Part shown: one piece after another, positions 21,853 through 34,897 of the stretch | Position numbering within the stretch: position 1 is the first letter of the stretch | Layout of the letters: each line of letters begins with the position of its first letter | NCBI GenBank assembly: GCA_016165875.1 | Contig: JABBOT010000012.1 | Coordinates: forward strand, 12,832,984 to 12,896,983 | Direction of reading: 5' to 3' | Length of the DNA: 64,000 nucleotides | Origin: Acanthopleura granulata | Taxonomy: Eukaryota; Mollusca; Polyplacophora; Chitonida; Chitonidae | Made by a program: the position numbers and the translations under genes | Notes under the pieces: generated by a model | What the model was told of the DNA's origin: nothing | What the model saw: only the letters and a program-made list of their open reading frames with translations | Database searches by the model: none

Positions 21853-23030
21853 AGTAAGGATTAATAATCAGCTACCCAGCTTTTCCCAGATATAGACATC
21901 ATCAAGTTAAGCACTTTTTAATAAATAAAGTGAATAAATTATATGGGCTAAATATAATGGTATGTAATTATTAAATGGCCAGGCAGCTGGCAAACGCGTG
22001 TTTTTTTTTTTTTAAATAAACGGTTATATTCTTAGGGTCGCTACATTTGGACCGTGTGAAATTCATGAAATTCAAAATGAATTTAATTTAAGACCATGGC
22101 ACGGGAGCTCAAAACAAATGTTATGAATTAATATGCGTACCATAGAAATAGAAATGGAGTACAGTCCTTACACAGCCAGGTCGGCCAGTTCAAGTTAAAC
22201 CCATTATGGAAGGCACGCTCAGATGGCTTGCAAACGGAAGACATCAATTAGTAAATATCGACCAGAATAAACAGACCGGGCTTCACAAGAAGAATTTCTT
22301 GGCATTGTTTTATTTCGGCATAAACAGAAACCAACAATATCAGGCAAAGGTGTATTTTTGGCAAGAGGCTTCCTGACCTTATAGTTGATTTGCAGGCTTG
22401 TCTGTATTTGCCGAACAGACCTCAGTGCAAATAGGTCAACGTAAATGTTAATACTGCAACATGCAACATCCTCCCTCGCCACACACACAAACACACACAC
22501 ACACACACACACAAATGTCGTCCCTTCATCAAGGCTCTATATATTACAGTCGCTAAATAGAACCCACGAGCCGTGAATAGACGCTGCAGCGTGAAGGGTT
22601 ATATCAAGCGATTTATATGTATAGTGCTTCTGTAGTGCAAGTCTAAATATCAGTCGCTCGCGTTCAGTGTTGACGTGGGGATCTATTTAGGGACTAATAT
22701 ATTTCATTTGTGCACGAGTGAGCAGGTTTAAAAAATGCTAGCGAGTAATCCTTTACATGTTGTTACGAAGCCCATCTTTAAAATATTGTATTATATATTT
22801 TTTATTTGTTTTCACGCTACCAAGATCTGTGTCTTTTCTCTGTGTACGTGATAGCCTGCGCTGGAATTCAGTCGCGTGTGCTCGAGGCTTCCATATTTAT
22901 GAATTCATGTCATTGTACATAGAGCGTACATTCTGGAAGGATGTACCCATATTCCACACATGTTTACGAACAAACCATCCAGAATTTTCTTTACGTTAGG
23001 CTATAAATATGAACGACGAAAGTGTTAAAC
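21853..23030. other. No gene seen; contains (CA)n
   Basis: Contains a (CA)n at 22480-22514 and, near 22190-22250, a word pair (TTAAACCCATTATGGAAGGC, AGATGGCTTGCAAACGGAAG) faintly like 8048-8100. Open frames at 22757-22999 have no domain I recognise. Confidence 0.4.
22480..22514. repeat. (CA)n microsatellite
   Basis: About 17 CA units with one AA interruption near 22490. Confidence 0.95.
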
Positions 23031-23032
23031 TC

Positions 23033-23148
23033 GACAGCAGTCCTTTACTTACGTCCACTTTGAGAGTAGTCATTTTACTTATGTACACTCGACAGCAGTT
23101 TTTTTACTCAAGTTGATGTGAGAGCAGTCATATTTATTTCCGTTCATT
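23033..23148. repeat. Four 29-bp tandem units
   Basis: Units begin at 23033, 23062, 23091 and 23120 with GACAGCAGT, GAGAGTAGT, GACAGCAGT and GAGAGCAGT. Each is exactly 29 bp and continues with a T-rich ACTTAYGTNCACT-like half. Units 1 and 3, and units 2 and 4, share the same start, suggesting a 58-bp dimer was duplicated. Confidence 0.8.
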
Positions 23149-23149
23149 T

Positions 23150-24900
23150 AGAAGGATTTTGTGGGATTTGGAGAATTCGGTTTTCATACCATTCGACAAT
23201 TTTGTCATTTGTGCTCCAGTTTCGTACGTGGCACTTTTGTGAGCTTGTGTTTCGCCACTTGCTATTTTGGTGGAGAAGTTCGAAAGTTGCATCTTGCCGG
23301 GGAGTTGAATATATACTATAGTCGGCGTACCGTACCCTCTGTTGTTCATCACTACAGGAATGTTATTTTTCGATTTGTGAATTCTACTTTATGTGGACTG
23401 ACTTGCCTTCAGAAGCCGGAATATTCCAACCGGATTTGGATGCAGTCACCAGTAAGAAACTATATATTGATTTTGTAATATTCTGTATTATTTTCGTATG
23501 TTATTGCCAGTTGTTCTATTTGTCTGTTTTGTTTAAATATATGTGTTGAACTTATTCAAGCGTCCTGGTCTCGCTTTGTTTGATCTTGTGTAGGCCTATA
23601 GCTGTCTGAGCGAAGAAAAATCCATTTGTTTATCATTTTTCCTCTCCGATAGTGGTACCCTTAGAATGGGATCAGCCATGTGGCCTACAGTGGAAAGAAC
23701 TATGCTTGTAAGAGGCCCAACGGGCTTGAAGTTCCTACCGCTTGAAAACATGTGGAAAATACCATCAAGATACACAAACCGAACGATACCCAGGAACGAC
23801 TAAAAGTCACCCGCACTGGTCAAGCATGGATGAATTAAATCAAACTCCTCACATCGCATGCGCTGTTCACTTCGCGCTTTGAGAAGTATTTGCATTGAAA
23901 TTAGCTTTCGTGCCATTTTTTGAATTACAACGCCCTCTAGCAAGATGTCAGAGGTGACAAATGATCATGGGCGAAAATCCACAGCCAGGAGGCAAGACGT
24001 GTTTGTGTACACGTGTAAAGGATTACAGCGTGTAAGAAACTGAGTTACAGTATCATGGACGGATAAAAAGGTATGGTAAATACATTATAGTGATAATAAC
24101 GTAGTGGTGGAAGGCGCAAAGCGACACCTGGTGGACGAAAGCTGACCTTGGGCTGAGATAGGCGCGGGAGAGAAGGACTGGACTTAGAAGTGAATACACC
24201 TGCTATACCTGGCGAGGCTGGGCCATCCCGATAGGCGGAGTCTACAAGTTAGGGCGCACAAGGTTCGCTTCAACATACATACTGACATTGACTCACTTTG
24301 ATTGTTAATATGCGTACAGTAATGCAAGAGTGGATACAGACTGACTTCCGAGCCAGGTTGTGACAAGGTTTTAACGCTTCGTGCTGGGTGTAATTGTAGA
24401 GGCGTCTGGTGTCAATATTCTATCACCCTCTGGCCTGTCATTTCCGGTGACCTAGTTTTGGCGTTTCAGTGAGGCAGTACTACAAACATATCGGAACATA
24501 CCTTACGCAGGATAAGACGGTTATGATATATGACCCAAATAGTGATGACGATAAACCCAAACTCATAGCAAGAGCTGCTTGAAGCCGTACTCAAGAATTT
24601 ATCTCTTATACGTCGGCGGTCAGTTTGAGGAGGCTTCAAAGCAAAGTGCCCCAGATAAACAACCGGTTTTTTGCAAGTTACCGACAATTTTTCCCACGTG
24701 CACGTATGCACAACACATAGGTGGAATTAATGACTAATTATGGCTTAACCCCACTTGGGCAATGTTTCAGCCATATCGTGGAGACGCATGGGTGGAAAAC
24801 AAGTGGTCTTCAACGTATGTTAGATTACACACAAGGTCCAACGAACATTTGCTGTCAACAAGGCCACACGAAAAACGGTGAATATCGTGAATGTACGAAT
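23150..24900. other. No gene or clear repeat seen
   Basis: Opposed open frames of 65-105 codons at 23118-23478 overlap on both strands and show no domain. The rest, to 24900, gave no match to other parts of the window. Confidence 0.35.
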
Positions 24901-24904
24901 TCCA

Positions 24905-26110
24905 TATCCGAAATCGGGTGTGAATAACACCTTGTACGTGCGGGTGATTCAAAGACAACACCCTTAGCCACTACACTACGCCCTGTATGGACAAGTCCAC
25001 TTTGTTAAATCGATGCCTGAAGATTATAACACTCTACTGTGCCCTTTCAAAGACCCGATTGCAACAAATAACGACGGAAAGCCGTTTAGATTGTTATCTC
25101 ACCTAACATTTTCAAACATGATATTAAACGATAACTTTTGATACTGGAGAGAGCTACCAATATTATGTACAGGGTTACAAATCTAATGAAGGGTGCAGTC
25201 TTTAAAGGACACAAGAGATCTTCATCCTCATTAGGGACCTCATCACACTGAATACATCTGCACAGACAGGGCCACAATCAGCATAGCGATAACAGTAGTA
25301 ATATCTTATCGCAGAAAATTGCACGTCTCCAGATTTTTCTTCAGTAGCTTTGGTATCCGAACATTTCCTGATTATTGCTCCTGGTGTGGGGTTTTATTCT
25401 CATGTAAATACAGGGTGGGTTAACTTGATTTACTGCGTAATTATCTTTCGCCCTCCTTGAATTCAACGTTATTATTGCCTTGCTGACGCGAGAGAAATTA
25501 AGTAGCGATTGTTGCACACAATTGCACACAGCTATTTACATAATTAGCTGATATGGCAAAGGGAAAGCCCCAGAAAGAAAAACTAATATGCCAGGGGAAA
25601 GGTATCCTACTTTTCTTCCCTAGTCGGACAATGTTATTAATCTCTTGCCTCCCATTACACTTTGACAAAACTCATAAATATACGACTGCTTTTATCCACG
25701 ACAGACATTTTGACACTTGGATATCGTAACAAAATTACATCCGTTGAAGTCCTCTCAAGGAGAAAATGGCGTGTATAAGTGTGTGGATTTAGCGTGTGAT
25801 GCCATTTATGAAGGTCGTAAATATTCAAGGTTACCTACACTGTTAAACTGGGTTATACCAGACTAACCCTGACATGTCTACGAGGGTTTCACCACTAAAG
25901 TCTCTACAGTGGTAAAACAAAGAGAAACATGTGAATCTGTGTGGGGTTCGCATTATTTTCACACCATGGCCGTTATTGTACATTGAAAGCAGGTTGTTGC
26001 CAGGCCGATTACCCGATATTTTAAGAAAATTTTATAGTGTTGAAGAAATAATTTTGGTTTACAAGTGGTAAAGTGAATGGTTTACATCACATGCCAGAGG
26101 CAACACTACG
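24905..26110 (-). repeat. Large repeat, module X (minus copy)
   Basis: On the minus strand the order matches copies V and P: a CACTTTACCACTTG-like start, ACGACCTTCATAAATGGCAT, CCAAGTGTCAAAATGTCTGT, GAGATTAATAACATTGTCCG, GCTAATTATGTAAATAGC, then TATCAAAAGTTATCGTTTAA and a tRNA-like end at 24992-24905 (TAGTGTAGTGGCTAAGGG). W and Y were not found to the left. Confidence 0.6.
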
Positions 26111-26119
26111 ACATAAAAT

Positions 26120-27720
26120 AAATAATACTAAACTAATGACTAACTACACTTATCAAAAAATTATAATTATGAATATTTGAAATCAACTGGATTTGGGTGG
26201 TGTGTCAAATAAGGAAAATTGCCATAAAGTAAATATACAAAAGTTAATGAGTGAGTCATCAAAAGCCATCAAAAGAAGAGTGAAATTGTTCACTAGCTCT
26301 TTTGCATAGAACAGGAAAACGCCAAATATCACAGACATCTTTTGATTTTATTTCATTATCTTATTGTTGATGCATTTTCCCCACGAGCTCCTGAACGCGT
26401 ATATACTTTTCATATCATATAAAAGAACACTTCAGGACTAATGGGGTAAACATCTAAAATAGAACTTCTTAGATGGCTTTCCTTGGATAGAATTAGGATG
26501 GTCGTTTACACAGCTTAGTTCTACTCCAGTTAATGCCGTCGGGTTTTTAGTATATCTGACAGTTTCTAATCAATCTTCCAGACGTCCTGTCCTCCAAACA
26601 CGGCCCATGTTTTAAAGATAATGCAAGTCTTATAACAAAACGTCGTCAGGTAGTATTCGTAATTGTCAATGCTTTTATCACATGTCGAAGATTCTTCCAC
26701 TGCCTAATGTACTCGGCATTTTGGGAGTCTAGTCACGTTTAAGTAATCCCATTCAGTTCATCCAAACACCTTAACATTTACAAGGCGAACTGAATTTTTT
26801 GCTTGAGGCAATTAGAATTAGGCGGAATGACGCCACGACGGTCATTAGACGAGAAAATAAGCGAGAAGATCCAGTCATTTTCACAAGCCTTTGAAAAGAA
26901 AACTAAAAAATCTCTTCAGACTTTACACATGCATTTAAACTTGAAACAGAAGGGGAGATGGCGGATGAGGTGAATAACTGATATGCTCCTGGGTTTATGT
27001 TTCTTTCTGGTCCTCTTTCTATACATTATCCAAATTTTATTGATTTGATTTAAAATCACCACCATGCATTATAAAACGTGAACGTTTGACTTAATTGGGG
27101 AAGTGACACCTTAACAGTCCTTTTATATACACATTTAATGAGCATTTCCTCTCCGATACTTCGCAATGTGGACACCTTCCTGTATAACACGTTCCTTTAT
27201 AGTCACTGCGACTAAAAAAGGATTTATAAAAATTAGCAGATGATCATCTAATTTTTTAGGCAAACGTTAAGCGATCGCACTCTGACGTGTCTGACATCTG
27301 ATGAACACCTCAGATGAACACTGGTCATTCGCTGTCTCCTCCATTTGTCTTTCTCCACGTAATCCCCCGGATACAGACTACCCGTCCTTAAGACGCCGTC
27401 TACCTCTGTGACATAAGATCTGTCATTTGCCGTTTATTTTCGTCTCCAAATTGATAATATCCCCTACGACATCAGACCATTCATCACGTTGTAGGCCGTC
27501 AGTTATTACAGTTTCTTATCCCAGTATGTTCAAATTGAATTTACTCATCCATTTCACTTTCAAAAATAACGGTATAAGCTCTGTGTTGAATCTGAAGGCA
27601 CGCAGAGCATTCTTTTCTCTGCTTTTTAGTAACGATTTATCTGTTTTCTTTCTGAATGACAGTTGTTTTAAAAAAGAAACTCTTAAGTGTAGATTTCGTT
27701 TAATTCCCAAAACATAGGTT
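26120..27720. other. No gene seen
   Basis: AT-rich. A 96-codon plus-strand frame at 27427-27717 is overlapped by a minus-strand frame, and neither shows a domain. No repeat could be matched with confidence. Confidence 0.4.
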
Positions 27721-27950
27721 GCTCCTCACCAGTGTGATCGCTGTGAGTTGAAGCCCATTTCACGTTGGCTTCCTATCCGGTAGTACGTGGGAAGGTCCGC
27801 GAGTAACCTGTAGATGGTCGTGAGTTCCCCCGGGCTCTGCCATAAACCTATCCCATATTTATTTATTTGTTTGATTGAAATATTCTTGGCTACGGCGTAA
27901 AACACCACTTATACTATAGGTGCTATGATTGGAGGAAACCGGGCAAAGAT
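27721..27950. repeat. Scrambled SINE pair with internal inversion
   Basis: Positions 27721-27841 are a plus-strand SINE head and body (GTGATCGCTGTGAGTTGAAG, GTAGATGGTCGTGAGTTCCC, GGGCTCTGC). Then 27856-27876 is the tail in reverse (TTTATTTATTTGTTTGATT). Then 27877-27906 is the pre-tail block in forward orientation (GAAATATTCTTGGCTACGGC GTAAAACACC). Then 27907-27950 is the body in reverse (TGATTGGAGGAAACCGGGCA). Relative to a normal minus copy, exactly the 30-bp pre-tail block is flipped. Confidence 0.8.
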
Positions 27951-27999
27951 AGGTATGCTCTGTATAGAGAAAATAAAAATATCTCTAACATCATTGGTT

Positions 28000-29140
28000 A
28001 CGCTGTCGTAAAGTCTGGATCTAATCGATCAAATGCAGAAAGATAAAAAAAAAAATGAAACTTATAAACTTTTCTGTCCAAAAGGAACGATGCACGCTAT
28101 ATCAAATTAACTATATCCCTACCATGGACTACTGTTTTGAGGCAGCAGAAATGCTATGTAAAATGGGTCAATTCCATTTGGAGACATTTCATAAACTTCT
28201 CTGTTGACGACGAAGACAAACATGTGTCTGTCCATACCAGTGTTTTCTGATTATCTTCTGATTACCTTGCCCAGATTCCCGGGATAGTCGTGGTAATTAC
28301 CTAACGGAGCTCGACAAGACATCGACAGTGGGCAGCTTAGAGCGCACAGTTTCCACCTCGTTGCAAATCGGAGGGTATATATCGTAGATACGCTGTCTGG
28401 AGAATGGTGATTGGAGTCTTATTTTAGTTTTGTAGAAATGTTGCAGACCATACAATAAACGAGTCCAGGTTACATCCGAGCTGTCGTTCTTTCCCATGCT
28501 CGTAACCCTTAAACGCCCATGGCGTGTCATCTTATTTCAGTTCCTTTCAACCACCTGGAGGGCCAGTTTTATCCCTTCACATGCTAGATGTATACAATAA
28601 CCGTTATCCTAAACGACACCGACAAAATATTCGGCAATTTTTGAAATTGATGTATAGATCAGATCCAAATGAGTGGAATGCTGATACAATGTTAGTAGGC
28701 AAGCAGGCGACATTTGTATTGATGAGAATCCTTTATTTGTCGTGTAGTTAATACTGAACTCAGATCATTCTCCTGATGCTTATTAGAATCCCTTCCCCTT
28801 CAACTTTCACATATGAAGTGCACCAATCATCACCTGCAAAGGAGACGGGAAACAACGCGATTGGACTAACAAATATTTTATTGCAGCATTTATATTACTC
28901 ATCAGTTCAGGCTCATCCTCTAAACAATATACACGTATCCCAGTGTATCACTGTCCAAATGTTTATGATCCCACTGTCCGAATATACACGCATTGCAATT
29001 CCTCACTGAACACAACACGTCCTGAATGTACACATAAGGCAAGGTGATACATCCGTCATAGGGCACGCGGTGCATCTGTCCTGACAAAATCTGATAGGCA
29101 CGTATTGCCTCTATCACTATAAACTGATTATCTCACAATA
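28000..29140. other. No gene seen
   Basis: Short frames on both strands (28297-28530 minus, 28524-28751 plus, 28776-29009 plus) lack recognisable domains. No repeat match was found. Confidence 0.4.
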
Positions 29141-29142
29141 AA

Positions 29143-29187
29143 AATTTATTTGATTGGTTCTGAACGCCGTTATACTTGAACGACGTA
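29143..29187 (-). repeat. SINE tail fragment
   Basis: TTTATTTGATTGGTTCTGAA and CGCCGTTATACTTGAACGAC are the reversed tail and pre-tail. The body is missing, so this is a 3' fragment only. Confidence 0.6.
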
Positions 29188-29719
29188 GGTTTACTCCCGA
29201 TATTTCTATTGTTGTATGCCTTAAGTCAGTCAGTCTGTCAGGTGCTTAGCAAAGTGCGATAATTTCTCTGGTGTCTGTCCGTTTTTTTCCAAGTATTATC
29301 TAGACCGCTCTATATGTGAAAAGTGCAGCATATATCAGGCTGCAAAAACTGTGATTAAAGCTATAATGCAACAGGAGAGGAGAGTGTCCTCTCCCGCCTT
29401 AAGCAGCCTAAGTTGTGTAGTATTCTGTGCGTTTCTGCTTTTGTTCTTTTGCAAACCATCCGCAATATGTTACCAATATCCCCACAAAACGTCATCGGAA
29501 TGGTCTGTTCGGCTTCGACCCGAGAATCCATTAAGCAGGGTGGTAATCTAAACAGACTGATACACCTCTGCGATTCTATTTTAAAATACCGTTATGTTGT
29601 TATAAATAAAAAAATGGATTTAATAATACGGACAACAACTTTTCAAGAAATGATTAGGCGTATATGGAATTATTTCTATCGCGTTGTTCATGTGTGGATT
29701 ACTTTTCTGGCTCCTTTTA

Positions 29720-30240
29720 CTTCATTCCTTTCATACGAATATATCCATAAGAACAGTTGTGTGCACCAAGAATAATGACTTGTTAAGAATAGTTTTGTCA
29801 AGAAGTGATGTTACAGTGACGGCTTACCTCTGAGGTATCGAAGGGGTAGGTGACAACATTTACACAGTAACTCCTCCAGTATAATAATGTATATATATTT
29901 GGGCTCAGCCAAAACATTCCCATGTCACAGTAACGTGAGCAAAACAGTTGATCAATTCAGGCAGTTAGCCCAACCGATGTCACGGTTTAAATTAGATCGC
30001 ATCACGTAGGTGGGTCATAAAAGCGCATCAGCTGAGCCACAAATCGGATCCTATGTAGTTGCCACCCTCAAACTTGCCTGCCAATTCCAGAAGATGTCAG
30101 AAGAGTCCAATGTACACGATTAGTAGAAAATTCTCAATAAACGTGCACTGAATAAGTACCCAGCGACACTAAAGAGGCTTTAACATGGTCTGGTTGTGAA
30201 ATCGTGGATTAAGTTCGATCTAGGTGGGATGTACAGTATA
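29720..30240 (-). repeat. Large repeat, module Z (copy R)
   Basis: Best partner of 15620-16250. Differences include a short deletion at about 29900, where copy Q has an extra GTCAGCGTAGATCACCCAAC segment. It is the outer end of copy R, whose order on the minus strand is W (34640), Y (33500-31690), Z. Confidence 0.65.
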
Positions 30241-30929
30241 TAGTTTGCTTGCACCACATAACCGAGAACAGAATAGAAGAAGTAGAATATATTTCAAACT
30301 CGTGGAACTGATTTCAGCCCAAGATGTAAAAAAATCTGTAAACTCTCGCTTTAATGAAAAGGTCTGTTCACTAACAGTTTGCTTTTCCACGCTCCAACAA
30401 AAGATGGCTGGGAACCTCTTCAGCAATTCTGACAGTATCCGTGGGGTTTGAGCTCCTGACAGACTATGAACACTGCTAAAATTATATCACAATGCTTCTA
30501 ATTTAGCGTAAATCGCAATTTGTTCTCAAGTACGTTTTTCAGTTTAGCTACCCACACGTGGCTATACGCTGCTTTATTACGAATTATTTTAAAATCATCA
30601 TTTAACTACTGGGATCAGTTGTATATAGAATGATTTGCCGTTGGCCTATGGGCACTGCACAATATATGGTGGAGTTTAGACTCTGCCAACAGAAGATTCC
30701 AGAACGAAACAATGGACAGTACTCTCGACATTTAACATTCTGTTTCACATAACCTCATCAAAGCGGTATTTATGAGAAATGGTAAATGATAACGTCCGCA
30801 GCCGCCACTTACGTTTTTACTGGAATACGGCTTTCTGCTGGTCTTATGCCTTTCTTCCATTCACGTTTGTGGATTGTCTTTTAATGTCGATCGAGAAAAG
30901 CCTAGTAAATTGGATTGTTATATCGCTCC

Positions 30930-31110
30930 ATGAAATTGCCAGGCCATTTTGAAGGGTGGCGAGAAGACTAAATCCGATTTACGTCCGAGATACGAAGGGA
31001 TCACAGACGGCTAACACGCTTCGAGGAATGGTCTACTTCTGTCATGATCCAATTCTGGAAATGATAATGGTCTAGAGTGCTGGTGAAATGATCGATCTTT
31101 GTTGTCATCA
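30930..31110 (+). repeat. Inverted partial Z segment (copy R)
   Basis: TGCCAGGCCATTTTGAAGGG and GGCGAGAAG repeat, in reverse, the core of Z at about 30060-30090. Together with 16660-16900 this shows that the inverted arrangement is an ancestral part of the large repeat. Confidence 0.45.
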
Positions 31111-31209
31111 AACAATTGATACAGTGCAAAAGGATAAAGAAGAGGTTCCTCTTCTTTAAGCCTTGCAGTGTCAAGACAAGTTAGCGCAGAGTAGAAGTTG
31201 TAATACAGA

Positions 31210-31370
31210 GAACATATTTATTTATTTACGCCCTATTCAAAAATATTACACTTACTTGACGGCAGCCAGCATTATGGTGAGAGGAAACCGAGCAGAGACC
31301 GAGGAATACCCAGGACCATCCGCATTTTGCTGGCGAGCATTCCCACGTACGGCCGAAACGGAGAATATAT
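31210..31370 (-). repeat. SINE, head missing
   Basis: Reversed tail (TTTATTTATTTACGCCCTAT), then body GGCAGCCAGCATTATGGTGA, GAGGAAACCGAGCAGAGACC, ACCATCCGCATTTTGCTGGC, up to CCCACGTACGGCCGAAACGG. The tRNA-like head and the tail motif GATTGG are lost. Confidence 0.75.
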
Positions 31371-31689
31371 ACTGGAGTCCTATGACGCACATGTTCCATT
31401 ACTCATTAAAGCTATGGACGGTATAAATAAAAGACTCCTGCTTTTGCAGTAACGACAGTTGAGCGAGGAAAAAAAGCACAAACAAAACAAATGAAACCTG
31501 CCAATCAATTAAACAACGTGAACCCCCAGTCAAACAATGAAACAAATCAAAAACAGGAGGGAAAAAATAAAACATCAACTAAACAATGAAATACCGTTTA
31601 AGAGCATTAAATTCAGAGTATATAATATGCGAGGCTTCATATCCAAAAATAACTTCTAAGAAAGCCGAGATCTCAATAGCATGATACAG

Positions 31690-33500
31690 GAAGTTACGTC
31701 ACCTCAAGTCCTGTCGCGAAATCCGTGGCAATCGATTCTTCCCAAAGATGCCTTCCGGTCTGAGAGTGAGATCGTGACTCGATGACGGCCATAGTTCTGG
31801 CGTGCTCTCTTCCTGCGTGCGTGGGACTGACGGACAATGAAGCCGTTCCTCTGACACTGATCTCCGTCCTCTCTCTGAGAATTTCCAGGAAATCTTCCCC
31901 ACTCGCTTTACCCAAACCGTTTACAGAGACAGGAAATCGTCAGGACAATAAAGCCGATAATTTCCTGATCATGCCTAACTGTGGATAATCATGTTACCTT
32001 ATCAAGGTGCCTGAACCACGGTGGCAGACGGCATCAAGATGTGATAACTCACACTTCATCGTTGGCGTATGACATAATGTGAACAGAAAGATTAATGTAG
32101 GTTTGAAGGCAGAATAATAAACACCCGTAAGCAAAGCCTAAAAGGACTTGACTTTGATGCTATCCCTTCTTTTTAGTTCACTTGATGTTATACTGTCATA
32201 AACGTCACATTGAGGTGCTATATACCCTCTCGGACTCCCGCCCCTGCACCGCTGGCTCCCTCCAATCACTCACCCTATTATTTCTGAAATCTGTCAAACG
32301 CCTCCACGGCCTTGAATTCTAGACTTCTTCACTGACCCCACGACCAATTTTGGGCTGTTTGTTGGCAATTATGGACTGTGAGATCGGGTTGAAGTGTTAA
32401 AAACATGTGACAGGTTTAAGCGGATAGAATCTGCTTTATACGCTCGTGTGGAAACTTCCTTGTCATTCTAATCGTGAAACTGAAGTTTTTCAAACAACGT
32501 TAATGATTCTTCTCCCTCATTATCACAAGTGATGCATTTTGAGGAGGATTTAAAGCGCTTACTCTCAATCATAACACCAGAGATTCTAAGAGTGCCGCGC
32601 TGATACCTCAGAAATTACGACAGACGTAATGTGCTTGTGACACATCTATGTATACATAGACTTGGCAAAGAAGCTCTTTAAAGCATTAGCCTTACGCAGA
32701 GGTTTACTAACAGTGGGAAGTAATAAAATACTCCCGTGAATAGAAACAACATCGTAGTTGTCAGGCAGAGATAGTCTGCAAGAACAAAGTTAAACCTTAA
32801 CCTTCATTAAACTGTGTAACCAGCAATGCCGATGTAGAATTACATAACATCTACGTCTTCCTTTTTCGATCTGTCAGTGATTGTCTAAACCACCAGAGGG
32901 TATTTTGAAGATCAACTTGTCTTCGAGAATCTTACAGCATCCAAGGCTGTCGTAAATAAATAAATGATGCAACATTAGCCTTGCACAGCTGCCATCCGAT
33001 AAAACATTCAAAGGATGCGATCTTCTGCTGCGCGTTAACTACTGGTGGCACAGCATCTTAACAATGAGTAAATTTCAGGATCAGAGGAGAGGGTGTCGTC
33101 GAGGTGGATAGGATGTTCGTGCCTTTCCATACTTCAGCTGCTTTTATGGGTGATTTGCCGGAAACGTTGTTTAAAAATTTAGACTTCGATATCTGCGTGT
33201 TCCCTTTTAACCTTTCTTAAAACTTTATTTTAGCCTCCATAACGTCATATATATAGCTCTCTAACTCTATCGACCGAAATGATGCTCTATATATATAGCC
33301 GCCCATAAGACAGTGTTTTACTGAGTTTCGCATTCTGATACATTTCGTGTAAAGCAGTTTCCCAGATGTTTGCTTTACGGATTTTTGAATTCTTTCCAAA
33401 GAGAATGTACTGAAATGAAAGTCAGATTCTGAATGCAGAAATGTCTCTCTCCCCACGTTATGGCTCAGATGGCTAAATCCCCGAAGAGGTAGTTGTCCAA
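31690..33500 (-). repeat. Large repeat, module Y (copy R)
   Basis: On the minus strand it is collinear with 59110-60520: TTGCCGGAAA region, GTGCCACCAGTAGTTAACGC, a CCGATAAAAC-like word, CAGGCAGAGATAG-like words, then the block containing the open frame 31915-31694. Also matches 54960-55400 for its later part. Confidence 0.6.
31694..31915 (-). pseudogene. Open frame in module Y, unknown (copy R)
   Basis: 73 codons, ATG start. Residues 2-5 GKAS, LEIL at about 10-13, SPTHAGREHARTMAVIESRS in the middle and SHSQTGR near 50-56. The frame stays open in the two other Y copies (55156-55353; about 60300-60455), and both end within GRR plus one residue and a stop. No family is recognised. It may be a real short repeat-encoded peptide or only conserved DNA; listed as a pseudogene for want of evidence of expression. 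Confidence 0.3.
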
Positions 33501-33989
33501 ATTAAGAAAACCGAATAATGCATGGTGAACATGCGAAAGTCTAATTATTTGTAGCCAAACCATGAATCATATGCTTGTTTAATACACACCAGACCTGCGC
33601 ATGTCGACATTCTCTTATTGAGATACGTATATGTTTCTGAGAGAAGCGTTTTAGCAACGTAAAGTAGATCATTGTTCCTTTATCATCCGTAGTGTTTGCG
33701 TGTAAATATGACCACTCCTCAGCATTAACAACCGCATTGCTTGAGCGCTCTATTTAGCTTCACCTTATGGCGCTCCACATCGGAAGATGTTTATTTCCAA
33801 AAAAGATATGCGCGAGCTTAGTTAAAGTGAAACAAGGTACCTAACAGGGCTTGGCATCGTCAAGTTATTTATTCCAGAACGCGATCTCACTGGATAAGAC
33901 ATTGCTCCAAGTTCGATTGGAAGCTCGGCCTCACAAATTGACGACAGATTATTGTCTCCCTGGTTCCTTACCTAATAACTTACTAAGAA

Positions 33990-34310
33990 ACCTTCTTGGT
34001 TAAAGGCTAGTCGTCCATTCAAACACTCCTCCAACTCGCTAACAGCTAATCTTGCCCAAGGGCTGACCCCTCCGAGCCGCCCACCTCAACAACTCTCTGG
34101 TTATGAAATAGTCGTCCACCTTAGCTCGTAATTTCAGTAGTTAAAGGATAGTATTTTACGTCCTTTGACTTGCTAAAGGCTAGCAGTTCATCTGAACACG
34201 TGATCTCAAAGGTTAACAGTGTTTTAGCTAAACACGCCAACCCTTATAGTGTTTTACCTAAACATCAAGGCCTTACTTGATAACGGCTATTCGATCACCT
34301 GAGCATGCTA
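33990..34310. repeat. Degenerate tandem repeat
   Basis: GGTTAAAGGCTAGTCGTCCA (about 34000), GGTTATGAAATAGTCGTCCA (34101), GCTAAAGGCTAGCAGTTCAT (34173) and GATAACGGCTATTCGATCAC (34278) look like diverged units 70-105 bp apart. A near-palindrome, GTGTTTTAGCTAAACAC, lies at 34220-34236. Confidence 0.35.
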
Positions 34311-34429
34311 CGTCACTTGGTACATCACTTATACAGCCGGGCTATGGTTTTATTGGTTAGGTTTATGATTCCACGGTTACACAGTGTATTGAGAGACAGG
34401 GGTATCCAATCCTTCAGGATGCTACATCT

Positions 34430-34640
34430 CAACACTGGTCACTGTGTGACGCGATGTTAAGGAACTGTAAGGTTTCATTTCTGATTAGGAATTAGAAAGT
34501 TCTGTTGCAAATGTTTGGGAATTCAACCCACGCTTTCAAACGTGTTGTCCCTAGCCAGAATGAATGATAAGTCGACACTGAGAAGAATAACACTCAAGTG
34601 CATAACATTAGCTGATAACGACAGTATTCATTGATGTTAG
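34430..34640 (-). repeat. Large repeat, module W (copy R)
   Basis: AATTCAACCCACGCTTTCAA, GTTAAGGAACTGTAAGGTTT and GAGAAGAATAACACTC match 19540-19680 in the same orientation, and 58030-58180 and 50790-50900 in reverse. Confidence 0.6.
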
Positions 34641-34897
34641 TTGGCAAAACGTCGTCCATGTGGTTGAAAGTAAACCAGCCTTACTGGCATGATTACATTT
34701 GGGATCTAACAAGCTACAGAATGTTTCATTCAATTACTTATTCCTCAAGGCCAAAGTCATATGAAAGGTCAAAAGTGGCTCGAGTGTTTTATGATATACA
34801 TTACCTTTCGATAACTGCGCCAGGATATTTAAATCACTTTGTTTTCTTTGAATAGATATGATTTCCTACACTAATATATCGAGACCTACTAAAATAC

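Noticed and set aside
29413..29775. 120-codon plus-strand frame as a gene
   Set aside because: It overlaps the edge of module Z, has no domain, and copy Q shows no equivalent frame.
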